Source: Paraplanobispora siamensis
GTDB lineage: Bacteria > Actinomycetota > Actinomycetes > Streptosporangiales > Streptosporangiaceae
Length of the DNA stretch: 64,000 bases
NCBI RefSeq assembly: GCF_016863175.1
Contig: NZ_BOOJ01000023.1
Span: 62,001 to 126,000 of the forward strand
Direction of reading: 5' to 3'
A model generated the notes under the pieces. The model worked only from the letters and a program-made list of their open reading frames with translations, made no database searches and was not told the DNA's origin. The position numbers and the translations under genes were made by a program. This document shows, piece after piece, positions 54,235 to 61,398 of this stretch (its first letter is position 1; the number at the start of each line of letters is the position of its first letter).

Positions 54235-54686
54235 TGGCATCACCGATCGATATCCAGCTCATCTTGTGCGACGCCGCGGTCTCCGACCCGAGCGGAAAAG
54301 TTCACATGCTCGGCGCTGGCTGGTCCATCACTGGAGCCCCCACCGCCCCACACGCCGTTGCCGTCCTGCTCGGCATCCCATGGGATCGCGCCAACATACG
54401 GATCCCGTTGAAGCTTGAGCTGTGTGACGATGATGGCCGTCCCGTTGAGATCGAGGCCGCAGACGGGAACGCTGCCAAGCTGTTCCACCAGGGCGGCATA
54501 GAGGTTGGCCGGCCAGCTGGACTGGCACCTGGGACAATGCTGGATGCGGCGTTCTCCCTGAGCATCCCCCCGCTACCGCTGAAGCCTGGGCGCTACCAAT
54601 GGCGGTTCGAAATAAGCGATCAGATCGTCACGAGGTCCTTCACTGCACGGCCCGGGCAAGCCACGCCACCTATCAGGCAGACCTAG
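54234..54686 (+). CDS. DUF6941-like beta-rich protein (150 aa)
   Basis: A soluble protein: MASPIDIQLILCDAAVSDPSGKVHMLGAGWSIT, then IRIPLKLELCDDDGRPVEIE and PLPLKPGRYQWRFEISDQIVTRSFTAR, alternating beta strands as in DUF6941 (family link from memory). Function unknown; its position behind the toxin-antitoxin-like pair, in the same AT-richer island, suggests a cargo gene. It starts at the stop of the 64-aa gene. Confidence 0.6.
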   Translation: MASPIDIQLILCDAAVSDPSGKVHMLGAGWSITGAPTAPHAVAVLLGIPWDRANIRIPLKLELCDDDGRPVEIEAADGNAAKLFHQGGIEVGRPAGLAPGTMLDAAFSLSIPPLPLKPGRYQWRFEISDQIVTRSFTARPGQATPPIRQT

Positions 54687-54697
54687 GCACACACAAC

Positions 54698-54729
54698 TGG
54701 CCCCGCCCACCTCACGGTGAGCGGGGCCA
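54698..54729. terminator. bidirectional terminator between transfer and phage modules
   Basis: TGGCCCCGC (54698-54706) pairs with GCGGGGCCA (54721-54729); a nested CTCAC/GTGAG pairing is also possible. It separates the plus-strand element genes from the minus-strand phage genes. Confidence 0.7.
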
Positions 54730-54746
54730 AGTCGTTCCAGACGGCG

Positions 54747-55037
54747 TTACGAGGCGGCTCCGGCCAGGGCCTCGCGGGCGGCCTTGCGCAGCGACTGCCG
54801 GGCGGCGTACCGGTCGCCGACCTCACTCCACCAGCTGTGGCGGTCCAAGGCCTCCAGCGCCTCCATCCGGGCGGTCCGGACGCGGGCGAGCTCGCTCCAC
54901 TGCTCGTCACTCACGCTCCCCCCGAGGATGTCGGTGGACGGCGGCAGGGCGTCCGTCACCCGCTGCACCTCGGCGTCGGCCTGCCAGTATGCGTGCTGCA
55001 GGGCGATGAGATCGGTCGGAAAGTCGTAGTCAGCCAT
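54747..55037 (-). CDS. hypothetical phage-region protein (96 aa)
   Basis: MADYDFPTDLIALQHAYWQADAEVQRVTDALPPSTDILGG...SELARVRTARMEALEALDRHSWWSE: soluble and almost wholly helical, with an acidic N-terminus and a basic C-terminus; not recognised. It is downstream of the late-operon terminator, so it must have its own promoter: TAGGAT (minus strand, 55074-55079) is a candidate -10. GGGGAG before ATG 55037. Confidence 0.6.
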   Translation of the reverse strand: MADYDFPTDLIALQHAYWQADAEVQRVTDALPPSTDILGGSVSDEQWSELARVRTARMEALEALDRHSWWSEVGDRYAARQSLRKAAREALAGAAS

Positions 55038-55103
55038 GTGGTGCTCCCCCGGGTGGTGCCTTGTGCGGGAGCGATCCTAGGGGGCAAGCCCCGGGCACGA
55101 CGA

Positions 55104-55144
55104 AGCGCCCCGCCCGTCTCCACGAGGGAGACGAGCGGGGCGCT
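55104..55144. terminator. terminator at the end of the phage tail/lysis operon
   Basis: AGCGCCCCGC and GCGGGGCGCT form the outer stem, GTCTCC and GGAGAC the inner stem, with a two-by-two internal mismatch and a five-base loop. It lies 57 bases beyond the holin-like gene. Confidence 0.75.
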
Positions 55145-55200
55145 CAGCGTAGGCGGAGCCCCTGGTCGTGGCCACACGTCCCAGGGCTCCGCAGATCAGC

Positions 55201-55458
55201 CTACCGCTGAGCCATCGGCAGATCCGGCCGCGGCTCGTGCTTGGCCATGTACCCGGCCACGTACGTGATCAGGCCCGGCAGCAGCGGGACCACCAGCGTC
55301 TCGACCACGTCCGGCAGGAACGCGATCAGGTCCAGCCGCGCGTTGACCGCCTGCAGCACCGTCAGAACAGCGAGCAGGCTGAGGTACGTGGCGACGGTGG
55401 ACGCCTTGACCTTTGCCTCTACCTTCGCCCGGCCGTAAGCGATGGGTTCGTGCACCAT
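55201..55458 (-). CDS. holin-like small membrane protein (85 aa)
   Basis: MVHEPIAYGRAKVEAKVKASTVATYLSLLAVLTVLQAVNARLDLIAFLPDVVETLVVPLLPGLITYVAGYMAKHEPRPD: a polar start, two hydrophobic helices (about 21-42 and 52-71) and a charged tail, the shape of class II holins. It is next to the endolysin gene, as usual. AAGGAGG five bases before ATG 55458. It could equally be another lysis-associated membrane protein. Confidence 0.65.
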   Translation of the reverse strand: MVHEPIAYGRAKVEAKVKASTVATYLSLLAVLTVLQAVNARLDLIAFLPDVVETLVVPLLPGLITYVAGYMAKHEPRPDLPMAQR

Positions 55459-55539
55459 GTGCCCCTCCTTCAGGGACGCCGCCCTCAGGTCTGGGCGGAA
55501 AACAGGAAGACCAGCCACATCAGGGCTGGTCACAGGGGG

Positions 55540-55579
55540 TGTAGGTCGAGTAGGGAAATCTTTCCGGGCTGGACCTACA
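55540..55579. promoter_or_regulatory. nested hairpin over the endolysin stop codon
   Basis: TGTAGGTC pairs with GACCTACA (outer stem), and GGAAA with TTTCC inside it. The endolysin stop lies in one arm. A further hairpin, GACCAGCC/GGCTGGTC, follows at 55509-55531. They may set the relative expression of endolysin and holin. Confidence 0.45.
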
Positions 55580-56360
55580 GGCCGAGGAGCTTGGGCCAGG
55601 TCTTGCGACCGATCCGGCCGTCCTTGTCCAGGCCCTTGTCCTCCTGGAGCTTCTTGACCTCGTCGACGAACTTCGGCGAGTACACGGTCGGGTCGATCAC
55701 CTTCGGGTCCAGCTCCTTGGCGTAGCCGCGCGCCTTGAGCAGGTAGAACGCGGTCTTGACGTGGCGGCCCGTGGCGCCGGGCTCGAGCAGGGGCAGGTCG
55801 TTCACGGTGCTCTCCGTCCAGGAGCTCGTCGGGGTGGGGGCGGCCGTCTCGCCGGGCCGGGGGCAGCCGCGCCGGATCCACGCGTACAGCGGCTCCCCGG
55901 GGCACGAGGTGGCGTAGCCGTCGCGGTGGCCCTTGATCTGGTCGCCCGCGCCGCCCTTTTCGCGCAGCCAGTCGATCGCATCCAGGATGCCGAGCAGCAT
56001 GTCGTTGGGCGGGATGATCAGGCCGGAGTTGCCGACCAGGCCGAGGACGGCATAGTGGCCGCTGTTGAGCCCGGAGCCGTTGGCCGCCGGCACCCGGCCG
56101 GGACCGCGGCCGACGAACACGCACCTGTGCGGACAGACGCAGGCCGTGTAGCCGATGTCCATCCACCCGTTGCCGTCCATGTGGCCGTTCTGGATGCCGC
56201 GCACGGCGGCGGCGCACCGGCGGTGGTCGTCGACGATCGCCGGGTCGACTCGGCCGCCCGTGTAGTGGATCTTCACGCCGCGCGTGGAGGACAGCCGGGA
56301 GTAGTCACCGCGGGGCGCCCGGGCACCCCAGTCGGCGCGCGGGATGAGGTCGATGGGCAT
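55575..56360 (-). CDS. endolysin: N-acetylmuramoyl-L-alanine amidase with peptidoglycan-binding domain
   Basis: The 261-residue protein has an Amidase_2/PGRP catalytic domain with zinc ligands recognisable as H32 (VKIHYTGG), H145 (GHRDGYATSCPG) and C153. The linker ETAAPTPTSSWTE leads to a C-terminal region (LEPGATGRHVKTAFYLLKARGY...VDEVKKLQEDKGLDKDGRIGRKTWPKLLGL) of the PG_binding_1 type. It cuts the bond between muramic acid and L-alanine during lysis. No signal peptide, so release depends on a holin. It lies nine bases after the next upstream gene. Confidence 0.92.
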   Translation of the reverse strand: MPIDLIPRADWGARAPRGDYSRLSSTRGVKIHYTGGRVDPAIVDDHRRCAAAVRGIQNGHMDGNGWMDIGYTACVCPHRCVFVGRGPGRVPAANGSGLNSGHYAVLGLVGNSGLIIPPNDMLLGILDAIDWLREKGGAGDQIKGHRDGYATSCPGEPLYAWIRRGCPRPGETAAPTPTSSWTESTVNDLPLLEPGATGRHVKTAFYLLKARGYAKELDPKVIDPTVYSPKFVDEVKKLQEDKGLDKDGRIGRKTWPKLLGL

Positions 56361-56369
56361 GGGTGCCTC

Positions 56370-56837
56370 TCAGGTGCGGTAGGCGATTTTGAACTCGGCC
56401 AGCGCGAGACGGACCGGCCGGGGGGAGTTGTGACGGACCGCCACGGCGAGCGGGACCTTCGGGTGCACGAACATGCCCCAGCTCTTGGCGATGAACTGGC
56501 CGCCCGGGGTGATGGCGCGGTCCTCGGTGCAGGTGGAGTCCGGCTCTCCGAACAGGCCGAGCGGGTCGCGGACGATCCGGTCGCGCAGCTCGGTGTAGTC
56601 GCCGTCCTCCCAGTACAGGAGCGCGTACACCTCCGCCCACGCGTCGTGGGCCGGCCAGATCAGGCCGGAGCGCGGGTCCGGGTAGGCCGTGGTGACGCCG
56701 TCCGGCTGGAGCGGGTTGTGCATGCCGTGCGCGTCGTAGGACTCGGTGCCGTACGGGAATCTGACCACGTAGTAGTCGCCACCGGTCACCGGGATGGTCT
56801 GCGCGTCGGCCTTCAGCGAGCACACGATGTCAGGCAC
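56370..56837 (-). CDS. phage late-region protein (155 aa)
   Basis: MPDIVCSLKADAQTIPVTGGDYYVVRFPYGTESYDAHGMHNPLQPDG...: a soluble beta-rich protein, with several Trp and Asp (HDAWAEVYALLYWEDGDYTELRDRI), comparable to small phage proteins found between tail and lysis genes. It may bind a carbohydrate or cap a tail structure; not recognised. GTG start, overlapping the membrane protein gene by eight bases. Confidence 0.6.
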   Translation of the reverse strand: MPDIVCSLKADAQTIPVTGGDYYVVRFPYGTESYDAHGMHNPLQPDGVTTAYPDPRSGLIWPAHDAWAEVYALLYWEDGDYTELRDRIVRDPLGLFGEPDSTCTEDRAITPGGQFIAKSWGMFVHPKVPLAVAVRHNSPRPVRLALAEFKIAYRT

Positions 56838-57159
56838 GGTCGCCCCCCTCTCTCTGGCGCTCCCGCCGCGCCTCGCCCTGCGCCTTGATCAGCAACCACA
56901 GCCTCTGGATCAGCACGTACGGCAGGGCTGAGAACACCACCAGGCGCAAGACCTTGAACCACGTCGCCTCGCCAGCGACCTGCCGGAACGCCGCCACCAT
57001 CAGCAACGCCGTGATCACGGCCATGAACGCCATCACATGCCGGGACATCTCGCTGCGCCGCCAGTCCACCCGCAGGAAATAGATCGCGACGAACGCCAGG
57101 GCCGGAGCGAGAGACAGGTAGATCAGCACGTTGCCGATCAGCACCATGACGTCATCCAC
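56830..57159 (-). CDS. phage membrane protein, second holin candidate (109 aa)
   Basis: Three to four hydrophobic segments: VLIGNVLIYLSLAPALAFVAIYF, VMAFMAVITALLMVAAFR and VLRLVVFSALPYVLIQRLWLL, with a basic tail QGEARRERQREGGDRA. This resembles putative holins or tail-associated membrane proteins of actinophages. Overlaps both neighbours by eight bases. Confidence 0.6.
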   Translation of the reverse strand: MDDVMVLIGNVLIYLSLAPALAFVAIYFLRVDWRRSEMSRHVMAFMAVITALLMVAAFRQVAGEATWFKVLRLVVFSALPYVLIQRLWLLIKAQGEARRERQREGGDRA

Positions 57160-57349
57160 GTCTCCCCCTGAACGCCTCCGACAGCAACTCCCCGAAGTGG
57201 TTGGCCTCTCGCAGGCGGCGCAGCCGCTCAGCCAGCGTCAGCGACCGCAGAGCCCGCTCCCGAGCGTGCGCCAGATCAGCCTCGGCCCGCCGCCGCGACG
57301 CCTCGGCCTCCTGCTCGGCCTGCTCGATGTCCCGGTCATCACGTGTCAC
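57152..57349 (-). CDS. small charged coiled-coil phage protein (65 aa)
   Basis: MTRDDRDIEQAEQEAEASRRRAEADLAHARERALRSLTLAERLRRLREANHFGELL: one long amphipathic helix, alternately acidic and basic. Short proteins of this kind stand before holin genes in many actinophages (DUF7620-like, from memory). It overlaps the upstream gene by 11 bases. Confidence 0.55.
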   Translation of the reverse strand: MTRDDRDIEQAEQEAEASRRRAEADLAHARERALRSLTLAERLRRLREANHFGELLSEAFRGRRG

Positions 57350-57671
57350 TGATCGCCCCGATCTGCCGGGATCTGATCTCGGTCAGCAGCGCGGCGGCCA
57401 CGGCCGCGCCCTCCGTGGACGCCACCAGTGCCGCCCGGACCTCCTCGGCGTGCGCCTGCCGGGTCGTCTGGTGCGCCTCACGCTCGCCGACGTACAGCTC
57501 CCGCCAGGCATCGGCGTCCGCGGCGGCCTCAGCGATGCGGGCGTCCCGGTCGGCCCGGACGTCGTCCAGCGTGCTGCGCGGCACCAGGCGGCCGGTGAAC
57601 ACCAGCCAGAGCACCGCGAACAGCACGCCGACCGCGCCGAGCTGGATGACCGGGATCTGCGCCCACTCCAC
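57339..57671 (-). CDS. membrane-anchored coiled-coil phage protein (110 aa)
   Basis: An N-terminal hydrophobic segment (IQLGAVGVLFAVLWLVFTGRLV) is followed by a polar helix DDVRADRDARIAEAAADADAWRELYVGEREAHQTTRQAHAEEVRAAL. This resembles Rz-like spanin or lysis accessory proteins in layout, though the sequence is not recognised. It lies in the late operon among small membrane proteins. Confidence 0.6.
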   Translation of the reverse strand: MEWAQIPVIQLGAVGVLFAVLWLVFTGRLVPRSTLDDVRADRDARIAEAAADADAWRELYVGEREAHQTTRQAHAEEVRAALVASTEGAAVAAALLTEIRSRQIGAISDT

Positions 57672-57683
57672 CCGTGACCCCCG

Positions 57684-57980
57684 TCAGGAGGCCGCGGGCG
57701 CGGCCTCGGCCGGCTCGCGCGTGCCGAGGTTGATGACGACGAGGTACTCGCCGGCGGCCGTGTGCTCGGGCGTCTGCAGGATCTCCTCCGACAGGATCTC
57801 TCCTTGCGGGTACAGCTGCTGGGCGCCGCGGCGGGCGGTGACCAGAGCCTGCTCTTCCGGTGTGCCCTCGCGGAAGCCGTGCTTGTAGATGTGCCGGATG
57901 ACGGCGCTCTCGTCGCGCTCGATCTGGACGCGGCGCTTACGGAGGGCGGCGGCATCCCGCAGCCGCTGACGTGGGGGCAT
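57684..57980 (-). CDS. small phage protein (98 aa)
   Basis: MPPRQRLRDAAALRKRRVQIERDESAVIRHIYKHGFREGTPEEQALVTARRGAQQLYPQGEILSEE: a basic helical start and a mixed beta C-terminus (GEYLVVINLGT). No recognised motif. Nine bases after the third tail/fibre paralogue and 12 before the coiled-coil protein, so it is translated as part of the late operon. Confidence 0.6.
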   Translation of the reverse strand: MPPRQRLRDAAALRKRRVQIERDESAVIRHIYKHGFREGTPEEQALVTARRGAQQLYPQGEILSEEILQTPEHTAAGEYLVVINLGTREPAEAAPAAS

Positions 57981-57989
57981 CAGGTCTCC

Positions 57990-58505
57990 TCAGTAGGTGA
58001 GCCGGCGGGCCATCAGGAAGCTGTTGGTGGTGACCTGCGTGGCGGTCGCCGAGGAGACGGCCTGCGCCCAGCGGAACCGCAGCACGCCGGAGTTCGCGCC
58101 GACCCGCAGCAGGCCCTTCGGGCTCACCGTGCAGTTGTTGCCGGAGCCGACCGCGCCGACGTTCGGTAGGTTCGTCAGGCCCTGGGCGGTGCGGGACACC
58201 TCGTCCGTGCTCGTGGTGGCCGCCGTCGACAGGCCGTCGGAGACCCAGTCGAACGTGCTCCCGCTGGGTGCGGTCCATCCGATCTGGATGTCCCCGGCCG
58301 TGGCGCCGTTGTAGATGATGAACGCCTGCACCCAGTAGTCGGTGTTCGCGCTGACGTTGAGGAACAGGTGATCATCGTTCTGCGGGGTCGTGCTGCTGGT
58401 GACCGACTCGATGCCCGGCTTGATGACGTGCGCCTGCTGCATCAGGTACCGGTTGAGGTCGGCCGCGGTCAGGGTCTGCCCGGCGACGAAGTTCGTGATC
58501 GGCAT
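57990..58505 (-). CDS. tail/fibre-like paralogue 3
   Basis: 171 residues, MPITNFVAGQTLTAADLNRYLMQQAHVIKPGIESVTSSTTPQNDDHLFLNVSANTDYWVQAFIIYNGATAGDIQIGW...: homologous from end to end to the two genes upstream. The N-terminal segment L-x-A-A-D-x-N-R-Y-x-x-Q-Q is typical of actinophage tail or structural proteins; the C-terminal part is beta-rich, ending ARRLTY. It shares one base with its upstream neighbour (TGATG). Confidence 0.72.
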   Translation of the reverse strand: MPITNFVAGQTLTAADLNRYLMQQAHVIKPGIESVTSSTTPQNDDHLFLNVSANTDYWVQAFIIYNGATAGDIQIGWTAPSGSTFDWVSDGLSTAATTSTDEVSRTAQGLTNLPNVGAVGSGNNCTVSPKGLLRVGANSGVLRFRWAQAVSSATATQVTTNSFLMARRLTY

Positions 58506-59026
58506 CAGTCCGTGAGCCTTCGGATGATGAGCACGCTGCGGGCGTGCACGACCGTCGCGGTCGCCGAGGCCGCCAGCTGCGCCCACTGCAGCTGCAGGTT
58601 CCCGGCCGTGCCGCCCACCGTCATGACGCCCTTCGGCAGGAACGCCAGCGCGTTGCCCAGGCCCGAGCCGATACCGCCGGGCGCCGGCGCGGACCCGAGC
58701 GACTGCAGCGACCGGGACACGGTGGACACCCCGGCCGTGGCGCCGGAGCCGACCGCATCAGAGACGTAGTCGAACGTGCTTCCGGCCGGGCCCGCGAAGC
58801 TGATTTTCAGGTCGGCCGCGGCGAGCGCCGAGTAGATGATGAACCCCTGGACCCAGTAGGACGTTCCAGCCGCAACCGGCAGCAGCAGCTCGTTGTCGTT
58901 CTGCAGGGTCGTGCTCGAGGCCAGCGACTCGTCCGAGCCCTTGATGACGTGGGCCTGCTGCATGAAGTAGCGGTTCATGTCGGCGGCCGACAGTCGCTCG
59001 AGGTGCGTGAAGTCCTTCAGCGGCAT
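58505..59026 (-). CDS. tail/fibre-like paralogue 2
   Basis: 173 residues, MPLKDFTHLERLSAADMNRYFMQQAHVIKGSDESLASSTTLQNDNELLLPVAAGTSYWVQGFIIYSA...: same layout as its neighbours, with SSTTLQND conserved and IIRRLTD at the end. The middle region, GSAPAPGGIGSGLGNAL, differs most between copies. Probably a minor structural or receptor-contact protein; exact role unknown. Confidence 0.72.
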   Translation of the reverse strand: MPLKDFTHLERLSAADMNRYFMQQAHVIKGSDESLASSTTLQNDNELLLPVAAGTSYWVQGFIIYSALAAADLKISFAGPAGSTFDYVSDAVGSGATAGVSTVSRSLQSLGSAPAPGGIGSGLGNALAFLPKGVMTVGGTAGNLQLQWAQLAASATATVVHARSVLIIRRLTD

Positions 59027-59538
59027 CAGACCGTCAGCCTCTGCGCGATCAGGATGCTGCCCGCCTTCACGATCGTCGCCGTCGCCCCCGAGGTGTTCTG
59101 CGCCCACCGCAGCTGCAGGTTGCCCGCGGTGGCGCCGGTGGCGACCCGGCCCTCGCCCATCACCACGGCGTCGCCGCCCGTGCCGCCGATCCAGCCCGAG
59201 CCCGTCTCGTCCAAGAAGTTCCGGGAGATGCGGTCGACGCTCGAGGTGGCGCCGCCGGCCAGGCCGCCATGCGACCAGTACAGCGCCGCCCCGGCCGGCA
59301 CCGAGAAGGTGATCGACATGTCCGACGCGGTGGCCGCGTTGTAGATCGCGAACAGCTCGATCCAGTACTGCGAGTTCGCGAGCAGCGGGACGAGCAGCTG
59401 GTCGTCGTTCTGCAGCGTGGTCGAGCTCGTGATGGACTCGTCCGCCGTCTTGAGGGCGTGCACCTGCTGGATGAAGAACCTGTCCACGTCGGCATCGGCC
59501 TGCAGCACCGCGCCGTCGGTGAAGGTCTTGAACGGCAC
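59026..59538 (-). CDS. tail/fibre-like paralogue 1
   Basis: 170 residues, MPFKTFTDGAVLQADADVDRFFIQQVHALKTADESITSSTTLQNDDQLLVPLLANSQYWIELFAIYNA...: the first and most diverged of three tandem copies. The segment TGSGWIGGTGGDAVVMGEGR replaces a longer loop. It follows the minor tail protein by 12 bases, so the triple lies where tail fibres or baseplate proteins are usually encoded. Confidence 0.72.
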   Translation of the reverse strand: MPFKTFTDGAVLQADADVDRFFIQQVHALKTADESITSSTTLQNDDQLLVPLLANSQYWIELFAIYNAATASDMSITFSVPAGAALYWSHGGLAGGATSSVDRISRNFLDETGSGWIGGTGGDAVVMGEGRVATGATAGNLQLRWAQNTSGATATIVKAGSILIAQRLTV

Positions 59539-59550
59539 CCGGACCTCCCC

Positions 59551-61398
59551 TCAGTAGACGAGCGCGTTCTGGCCGAGGACGCCGAGCGTGGCGTGGCCGA
59601 GCGTGAAGAAGCTGCCGACCTGCGTGGCGGACTGCAGGATCCAGCGCGTCTCCCAGCGATGCCCGCCCTCGATGGTGTGTTCGATGCCGCGGATGAACAC
59701 CTCGCGGTAGACGACGTCCCCGCCGCCGGGCGGCCGCCGTGTGATCGCGATCCGGTCACCGATCTCCCTCGACAGCACCTGCGGGAAGAGGCTGGTCTCG
59801 TCCTTGATGGGCCGGATGGTGATCTCGTCGAAGCGGAGCTCGGGCTCCTTGCCGAGGTGCAGGAGCCACTGCGCCCAGCTCAGCGTCTCGCCGTCAGAGA
59901 CGTGCGCCAGACCCGATCTCTCGAAGGTGTGCGCCTCGAACTCGTCGATCGAGTCGGTGTCCTCGGCGACCTGCTCGGCGCCGCCCTCGCGGGTGGCCTT
60001 CACGCGGTTCGCCATCATCGTGTCGTCGTAGGAGATGCCGACCTTGTAGTACGGCAGCTCGCCCGGGTCGCCGCCGAACGTCGCCTGCACCGTCGTGCTC
60101 CTGGTCTCGCTCACCAGGGCCTGCCGATTGCGGAACACCACCCGGCCCGCGCCGTCGATATACAGCTCGCCGATCTCCGAATCGGCCACCGTCTGCAGCT
60201 CGGACAGGCCGTCGCCCTCGAGCGTCGTGCCCTGCATCGCCGAGTTGCCAGTCGAGATGACCCGGTCGAGGGCCGACCAGCCGAGGCTGTCGAGGATGCG
60301 GTTCACCCGGGCGCCGGACAGCTCGCCGGCGCCGACCGGCGCACCCAGCGCGGTACGACTGTCGGCACCGAAAATCTTGAACGCGTCGGTCGCCGGGACG
60401 TTCGCCTCGGACTCGTAGTCGCCCTCCCAGTCGATGTCCCAGGTATCGACGTAGCCGCGGAACAGGTCGTAGGTCACCGAGTTCCAGGTGGCGCGCACCC
60501 GGATGGGGCGCATGGGCAGGACGCGGGTGCCGGTGCCCTGGCCGAACCCGGTCAGCTCGCGCGTGGCCAGGGACGCGGTCACGAACGCATTCGACTGGGC
60601 GTCGACGCGCTCGGCGTAGTCATCCGGGCTCTCCCAGGAGTTGCCGGCGCCGCCGCCGGTGCCGGCGACCCAGCGCAGCTCGACGTCGTTGTCTCCGGCC
60701 GGGGTGACGCCCGGCGTGATGAAGAACGACGACTCGGGGTTGTCGAGGCTGGCGAGGATCGGCACGGCCGCGGTGTCGGCGTTGTTCACCAGGACGACCG
60801 AGGCCACCCCGTCCGCGCCGCTGGCCTGGCCGAAGGTGTAGGTGGGCGGTTCCGAGCCGCCGGTGACCTTGCGCCAGACGCGGGTCTGCAGCGCGTCCTC
60901 ACCCGAGGTGATCGTGCCCAGCGGCGTCCAAGCTGCGCCGCCGGAGACCGTCAGGTCGGCCGTGGTGCCGAGGTCGGAGGACAGGAACGCCAGCATGACC
61001 CGGCCGGAGACCGTACCGGTGGGCCGGGTCACCGTGAACGACACCGAGCCGGAGGCGTTGGACTTGACGTCGGCAATGGTCGCGGTCTGCCCGGCTGCGG
61101 ACTTGACCGCAACGGTGACGCCGTGGCCGAAGAACTGCGTGTCGTCGGCGGTGAACCCGAGGTCAGGCGTGGTGTTGGAAAACCCGCTGACGTACGGTCC
61201 GGCCAGGTTCGTCGGGTCGAACCGCCTGTCGCGGTTGTCCAGGCGCACGGTGGCCGTGCCCGCCTCATAGCGCAGCAGCGGTCCGTCCACCCGGGAAGCG
61301 CCGCGGCGAGTGAACACCCCGCGCGTCCAGGCGGAGATGTCCGTCCAAGTGGGCGAGTTGAACATGCACTCGACGACAATCGTCGGAAAGGCGGCCAT
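59551..61398 (-). CDS. siphophage minor tail protein
   Basis: The 615-residue protein directly follows the tape measure gene, the place of distal-tail/baseplate proteins. It starts FPTIVVECMFNSPTWTDISAWTRGVFTRRGASRVDGPLLRYEAGTATVRLDNRDRRFDPTN, a pattern seen in actinophage minor tail proteins, and has many beta strands; the middle part (SGGAAWTPLG, TRVWRKVTGG) resembles a carbohydrate-binding-like insert. Its ATG follows the tape measure TAG with no gap. Confidence 0.75.
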   Translation of the reverse strand: MAAFPTIVVECMFNSPTWTDISAWTRGVFTRRGASRVDGPLLRYEAGTATVRLDNRDRRFDPTNLAGPYVSGFSNTTPDLGFTADDTQFFGHGVTVAVKSAAGQTATIADVKSNASGSVSFTVTRPTGTVSGRVMLAFLSSDLGTTADLTVSGGAAWTPLGTITSGEDALQTRVWRKVTGGSEPPTYTFGQASGADGVASVVLVNNADTAAVPILASLDNPESSFFITPGVTPAGDNDVELRWVAGTGGGAGNSWESPDDYAERVDAQSNAFVTASLATRELTGFGQGTGTRVLPMRPIRVRATWNSVTYDLFRGYVDTWDIDWEGDYESEANVPATDAFKIFGADSRTALGAPVGAGELSGARVNRILDSLGWSALDRVISTGNSAMQGTTLEGDGLSELQTVADSEIGELYIDGAGRVVFRNRQALVSETRSTTVQATFGGDPGELPYYKVGISYDDTMMANRVKATREGGAEQVAEDTDSIDEFEAHTFERSGLAHVSDGETLSWAQWLLHLGKEPELRFDEITIRPIKDETSLFPQVLSREIGDRIAITRRPPGGGDVVYREVFIRGIEHTIEGGHRWETRWILQSATQVGSFFTLGHATLGVLGQNALVY

